From: Qaidamihabitans albus
GTDB taxonomy: Bacteria; Actinomycetota; Actinomycetes; Mycobacteriales; Pseudonocardiaceae
Direction of reading: 5' to 3'
Assembly (NCBI RefSeq): GCF_016464705.1
Contig: NZ_JAEHOB010000014.1
Location: 124,001 to 188,000, forward strand
DNA: 64,000 nucleotides
Shown: piece by piece, positions 60,835 to 64,000 of the stretch
Layout of the letters: the number at the start of each line of letters is the position of its first letter
Numbering within the stretch: the stretch's first letter is position 1
The notes under the pieces: generated by a model
What the model was told of the DNA's origin: nothing
What the model saw: only the letters and a program-made list of their open reading frames with translations
Databases searched by the model: none
Made by a program: the position numbers and the translations under genes

Positions 60835-61278
60835 TCAGTTCCAGTTGTCGATCTTGACGTCGTGCGGCTCCGGAGCGCCCTTCCCGGCTTCGACCAGCGA
60901 CTTCAGGCTCATCAGAAAGACCGCCCACTTGGTACTGCAGTGGTGCATGAACTCCACCGGCTCCTTCCAGCCCTGGTGACTGAAGAGAACGATGGTGTAG
61001 TCGTCGACCTGATTGAGTTCCCAGTCCACATGCGTGCCGATCCATTCCTCGGGTCCGTCGACCACCTCCCACAGCACGCGCTTGCCTGGGTCGAGCTGGA
61101 GGATCTTCATGTCGAATCCACCGGCCCGGAACCGGAACTCGAGCACGCCGCCGAGGTCGCCGGCTTCACCTCGGGTGTCGGTCGTGTACCAGCCGGCAAG
61201 TCCCTCGACCGTGGTCAAGGCCGCGTAGACCTCGGCCACCGGCGATTTGATTCCGACCCTGTGCAGGATGTCCACCAT
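60835..61278 (-). CDS. SRPBCC/AHSA1-type START-like protein
   Basis: A 147-residue protein, MVDILHRVGIKSPVAEVYAAL, with the AHSA1-like order: first helix-grip strand, L-A-G-W-Y-T-T-D-T-R, LEFRFRAGGFDMKIL, V-V-D-G-P-E-E-W-I-G and a long C-terminal helix (STKWAVFLMSLKSLVEAG). It probably binds a small hydrophobic ligand. It starts 42 bases after the end of the decayed ArsR-SRPBCC gene on the same strand and was likely in its operon, a very common pairing in actinomycetes. Confidence 0.88.
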   Translation of the reverse strand: MVDILHRVGIKSPVAEVYAALTTVEGLAGWYTTDTRGEAGDLGGVLEFRFRAGGFDMKILQLDPGKRVLWEVVDGPEEWIGTHVDWELNQVDDYTIVLFSHQGWKEPVEFMHHCSTKWAVFLMSLKSLVEAGKGAPEPHDVKIDNWN

Positions 61279-61319
61279 TTTCGATTCTTCTTTCCAGTGT
61301 TGGTTCGACCTTCATGAAT

Positions 61320-62078
61320 TCACTGCAGCGTGCCGCGCTGGTCTTTCGTGCGCTGAATCGCCTCGGCGATCCGCTTGATACGCCGGAACCTGGCATCCCA
61401 CGCCGCCCCCACCGAGGACAACTGCTCGACCGCGCGAGCAAGTTGCGCCTCGTCCAACCGGTACCTCCTCTCTCGCCCTGCAGGCGTGGCGTGCACCAGG
61501 CCGATGCGGTCGAGCACGCCGGGATGTTTCGCGATGGCCTGCCGTGTCACGGGCTGCTCACTGAGGCTGGTGGCCGTGCCGTCGCCGTCCGCCAGAAGCA
61601 GGTCGAAGCATTCGCCGACGGGTCGGATCCCCGACCGCGGACCACAGGTCGTCGTCGACGGCGGCGGTCGTGGGGTCGGCACCAGCCGCGCGAGGTGCTC
61701 CCCGAGCCGGGGAACAAAGGTGTCCCAGCCGACGCTGTGCTCGCGGTAGCGCTCCGCCGGCTTCGCGGCCTCCCAGGCCATCTCCCGGAACCCGGTCCCG
61801 GTGAGCCGAACCCTGGTGCCCGTCTCCGACGGGCTGAGCGAAGGTGACCAGCAGCGAGCCGTCGGCGGCGTCGGCGGCGTCGGCGTTGTCCTTGCCATCG
61901 GGATAGCACCAGCGGAACGAGAACAACCGAGGCGGCTCGGCGCTCACCACGGCGATCGGACGACCTTTGCCCTGTCGCCCCAGACAAGCTCCCCGACCGC
62001 GCCGGGAGTCGCTTCGACCTCGGGTGAGGCGTCGACGTGGATCTCTCGTTCGATACTGCCGTACTCGACGCTCTTCAC
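61320..62078 (-). pseudogene. Decayed ArsR-SRPBCC fusion regulator
   Basis: The product is recognisable only in pieces. GTG 62078 opens VKSVEYGSIEREIHVDASPE, then a gap in the START-like domain leads to ELVWGD and a stop in that frame near 61946. Another frame gives EPPRLFSFRWCYPDGKDN, a third gives GFREMAWEAAKPAERYREHS, and the ArsR half is split between DDDLWSAVGDPTRRRML and LSEQPVTRQAIAKHPGVLDR with intact end AEAIQRTKDQ. At least four indels are needed, one deletion of about 20 codons after S-P-E-V included. An A-D-A-A-D-A-A-D repeat near 61880 looks like slippage expansion. Such fusions normally repress themselves and the adjacent SRPBCC gene. Confidence 0.7.
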
Positions 62079-62159
62079 GATTCCTCCATGCGCAACAATC
62101 GGTTGCGTCTCACGCTAGCCGACCTTCTGCCGGTATGCAACTATTAGTTGCACATTGCC

Positions 62160-63185
62160 TCATGACTCCTCTGTGTCCGGCACCGGTGAGATCGCCGAAC
62201 CGGCTGACAGCAATCTCTCCGCCAGCACACGACAGCGCTTCCCGAGTTCCGGAGGGTCGACCACCTCGAAGTCGTGTCCGAGCAGGAGGACGTGCATGAG
62301 GACGAAGTCGAGGCTCCCGGCGCCACTGAGTACCTCGCAGACGTTGCTCCCTCGCTGTCGTACGACGGCCGCCGACGCCGGAATCTGCGCGCGCACCGTG
62401 CCGGCCGGAGCGTGCACGAGGAAGCGCGCCTGGTGCGGGTAGACGCGGCTCGCCACACCCTCCTGCACGTAGGTCGCCGCGTCGGGCGCCGGCCGCGGGC
62501 GGAAGCGCCAGTTCCGTGCGGACACATCGGTCATCCGGTCGACGCGGAAGCTGCGCCAGTCGTCGCGATCAAGGTCGTAGGCGAGGAGGTACCAGCGCCG
62601 GTCGGAGGCGACCAGGCGGTAGGGCTCGACCCGCCGCCGTCGCACCTCGCTGCCTGGGGACACCTCCCGGAGGAGGTCCGGGCGAGGGTAGTCGAAGCCT
62701 GCCTCAACCTCGTCGCGGCAGGCTCTGGCCAGTGTCAGGAGCACCTCGGGACCGACCGGCGTGCGTCCGCCGCCGAAGGACTCCACGGAGCCGGAGAGCG
62801 CGCGCACCTCGTGCCGCAGCCGGGTGGGCAGCACCCCGTCGAGCTTGGTCAGCGCCCGGAGTGCGGCATCGCCTGCGCCGGCGACCGCGCCACCCGCACC
62901 GGCGAGCAGCGAGACCGCGGTGGCGATCGCCTCCTCGTCGTCGAGAAGCAGCGGCGGCAGGTCCTGCCCCGGACCGAGCCGGTAGCCACCGCCGACACCC
63001 TGGCCAGCATGCACCGGATAGCCGAGCGTACGCAGCCGCTCGACGTCGCGCCGTACCGTGCGCGGCGTGACCGCCAACCGTTCGGCGAGCTCGGGACCGG
63101 TCCAGACCCGGCGCTGTTGCAGCAACCCGAGCAGGGTGAGCACCCGCTCCGTCGTCCCCCGCTCTTCACCGCTTGCCACGTCCAT
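62160..63185 (-). CDS. YafY-like HTH/WYL-domain transcriptional regulator
   Basis: A 341-residue regulator. An N-terminal DeoR-like winged HTH (LAERLAVTPRTVRRDVERLR) is followed by the WYL domain: R-R-R-V-E-P-Y-R-L-V-A-S-D-R-R-W-Y-L-L-A-Y-D, where the W-Y-L triad is intact, and a WCX-like C-terminal part (FLVHAPAGTVRAQIPASA). WYL domains are thought to sense nucleic-acid or nucleotide ligands; many members here regulate the adjacent DinB/VOC genes. It is divergent from the DinB pseudogene with about 70 bases between. Confidence 0.92.
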   Translation of the reverse strand: MDVASGEERGTTERVLTLLGLLQQRRVWTGPELAERLAVTPRTVRRDVERLRTLGYPVHAGQGVGGGYRLGPGQDLPPLLLDDEEAIATAVSLLAGAGGAVAGAGDAALRALTKLDGVLPTRLRHEVRALSGSVESFGGGRTPVGPEVLLTLARACRDEVEAGFDYPRPDLLREVSPGSEVRRRRVEPYRLVASDRRWYLLAYDLDRDDWRSFRVDRMTDVSARNWRFRPRPAPDAATYVQEGVASRVYPHQARFLVHAPAGTVRAQIPASAAVVRQRGSNVCEVLSGAGSLDFVLMHVLLLGHDFEVVDPPELGKRCRVLAERLLSAGSAISPVPDTEES

Positions 63186-63253
63186 GTCGACTCACCTGTT
63201 AGAAGACAGATAGCGGACCGATCCTGTCCGCCGAGAGTGTCAGGGTGCATGAC

Positions 63254-63835
63254 ATGGACGCAGAACTCGACTGGAACCGGACACTGCGCGAGCAGTGGGA
63301 GTTCCACTGGAACCAGCAGCTCCGAGCCCGGCTCGACGGCCTCACCGACGACGAGTACTTCTGGTCGCCGGTGCCGGACGCCTGGAGCGTACGGCCGCGT
63401 GGCAGCTCGACGGCACCCGTGCAGGTCGGCGCCGGGAGCTTCACCATCGACTACGCCTTCCCCGAGCCGGTCCCCGCGGCCTTCACCACGATCGCCTGGC
63501 GACTCGGTCACGTCATCGTCGGCGTGCTCGCCGCACGCAACGCGGCACACTTCGGTGCGCCTGAGGCTTCGTACGAGACCTGGGAATATGCCGGCAGCGC
63601 GGCCGGCGCGCTCGACCAGCTGGAGGCGCAGCTCGACGCCTGACTGGCCGGGGTGCGCGACCTCGGCGAGGCCGGGCTCCGGGTACCGGTCGGCGCGAAG
63701 GAGCCCTTCCGCGAGGCGCCCATGGCCGATCTGGTGCTGCACATCCACCGCGAGCTGATCCACCACCTGTCCGAGGTCTGCCTGCTGCGCGACCTCTACC
63801 TGCACACGAGGCCACGACGAGGAGCGAACCGATGA
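63254..63835 (+). pseudogene. DinB/YfiT-like metal-dependent protein with in-frame TGA
   Basis: About 193 codons of a DinB-like four-helix protein (MDAELDWNRTLREQWEFHW). The frame continues uniformly but is interrupted by TGA at 63641-63643, just after Q-L-D-A and before L-A-G-V-R-D, a Trp position in the family. Metal-binding His candidates are in WRLGHVIVGV and in HIHRELIHHL, on both sides of the stop, so the truncated product would lose one ligand. ATG 63254 (or GTG 63245) starts it; the end overlaps the VOC gene by ATGA. Readthrough or a single sequencing error would restore it. Confidence 0.75.
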
Positions 63836-64000
63836 GCCGCCACATCCAGGTCACCTTCGACGCCCACGACCCGAGGGCGCTGTCCTCCTTCTGGCGCGAC
63901 GTACTGGGCTACGTCCACCCCGGCCCGCCCGGAGCCGACCTGCCCGAGGGCGCCGACCCGCTGGCCGCGTGGGACGACTTCCTCGCCCGGCTCGGCGTAC
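63832..64000 (+). CDS. VOC-family (glyoxalase-like) protein, cut by right edge
   Basis: The first 56 codons are visible: MSRHIQVTFDAHDPRALSSF then W-R-D-V-L-G-Y, the typical opening of a vicinal-oxygen-chelate domain with the first metal-ligand His in H-I-Q-V. ATG 63832 overlaps the DinB stop (ATGA), so it is cotranscribed. The rest lies outside the window. Confidence 0.75.
   Translation, partial: MSRHIQVTFDAHDPRALSSFWRDVLGYVHPGPPGADLPEGADPLAAWDDFLARLGV

Noticed and set aside
57459-60857. Plus-strand frames of 420 and 696 codons antisense to LtrA/M14 genes
   Set aside because: Shadow frames of the M14 carboxypeptidase gene, with no recognisable domains.
1-64000. tRNA, rRNA, riboswitch
   Set aside because: No cloverleaf-like or conserved RNA sequence noticed in the intergenic gaps, nearly all of which are shorter than 300 bases.

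Overview
The window is high-GC actinobacterial DNA. Nearly every real gene has G or C at third codon positions, several starts are GTG or TTG, and a complete ESX/type VII secretion (T7SS) gene set is present. The family mix (ESX components, SARP/AfsR regulator, SigB/Hrd-like sigma factor, LtrA, WYL and SARP regulators) fits a filamentous or nocardioform actinomycete. Pseudonocardiaceae is my best guess, but this is inference.

Positions 1-40,300 form one T7SS island. At the left edge a single minus-strand frame stays open for at least 5,737 codons (17213 to beyond position 1). It encodes a giant effector with a WXG100-like N-terminus and several toxin-like enzyme motifs: two zincin motifs, a PD-(D/E)XK nuclease-like core, a RelA/SpoT-like synthetase core and an edema-factor/ExoY-like nucleotidyl-cyclase core. 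A 99-codon gene with its own ribosome binding site sits out of frame inside it. The effector is preceded in the same operon by a YbaB-like and an EspC-like gene. Facing them is a mycosin homologue that has lost its whole catalytic triad. Then come two WXG100 genes, an SseB-domain gene, eccB and eccD (minus), eccC (plus), two secreted-type accessory proteins, a sigma factor and a lipase-like SGNH hydrolase (plus), eccE with a partner gene and a membrane-anchored BTAD protein (minus), and an EccA-type AAA ATPase fused to a beta-helix (plus).

Positions 40,300-43,520 hold a large SARP/AfsR regulator. Positions 43,780-51,400 hold an acid-sugar catabolic cluster around a divergent promoter. On plus are a DUF1537 kinase, a PdxA-type dehydrogenase and a DeoR regulator. 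On minus are an aldo/keto reductase, a HpcH/HpaI aldolase, a sialidase-like protein and an NRAMP-type transporter. Aldolase and transporter are broken and the kinase has lost a normal start codon.

Positions 51,400-64,000 are a patchwork of small units: a truncated phosphatase/nuclease remnant, a MarR-controlled Old Yellow Enzyme/SDR/SRPBCC operon, a TetR/monooxygenase pair, LtrA, a large secreted M14 carboxypeptidase, an SRPBCC gene next to a decayed ArsR-SRPBCC gene, a WYL regulator, a DinB gene with a nonsense codon and a VOC gene cut by the right edge.

Four copies of a palindromic intergenic repeat (28.2, 43.7, 51.8 and 56.1 kb) link the two halves. Broken genes are confined to the right-hand third, whereas the T7SS island looks intact apart from the deliberate-looking loss of mycosin catalysis. 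I saw no tRNA, rRNA, CRISPR array or transposase gene.
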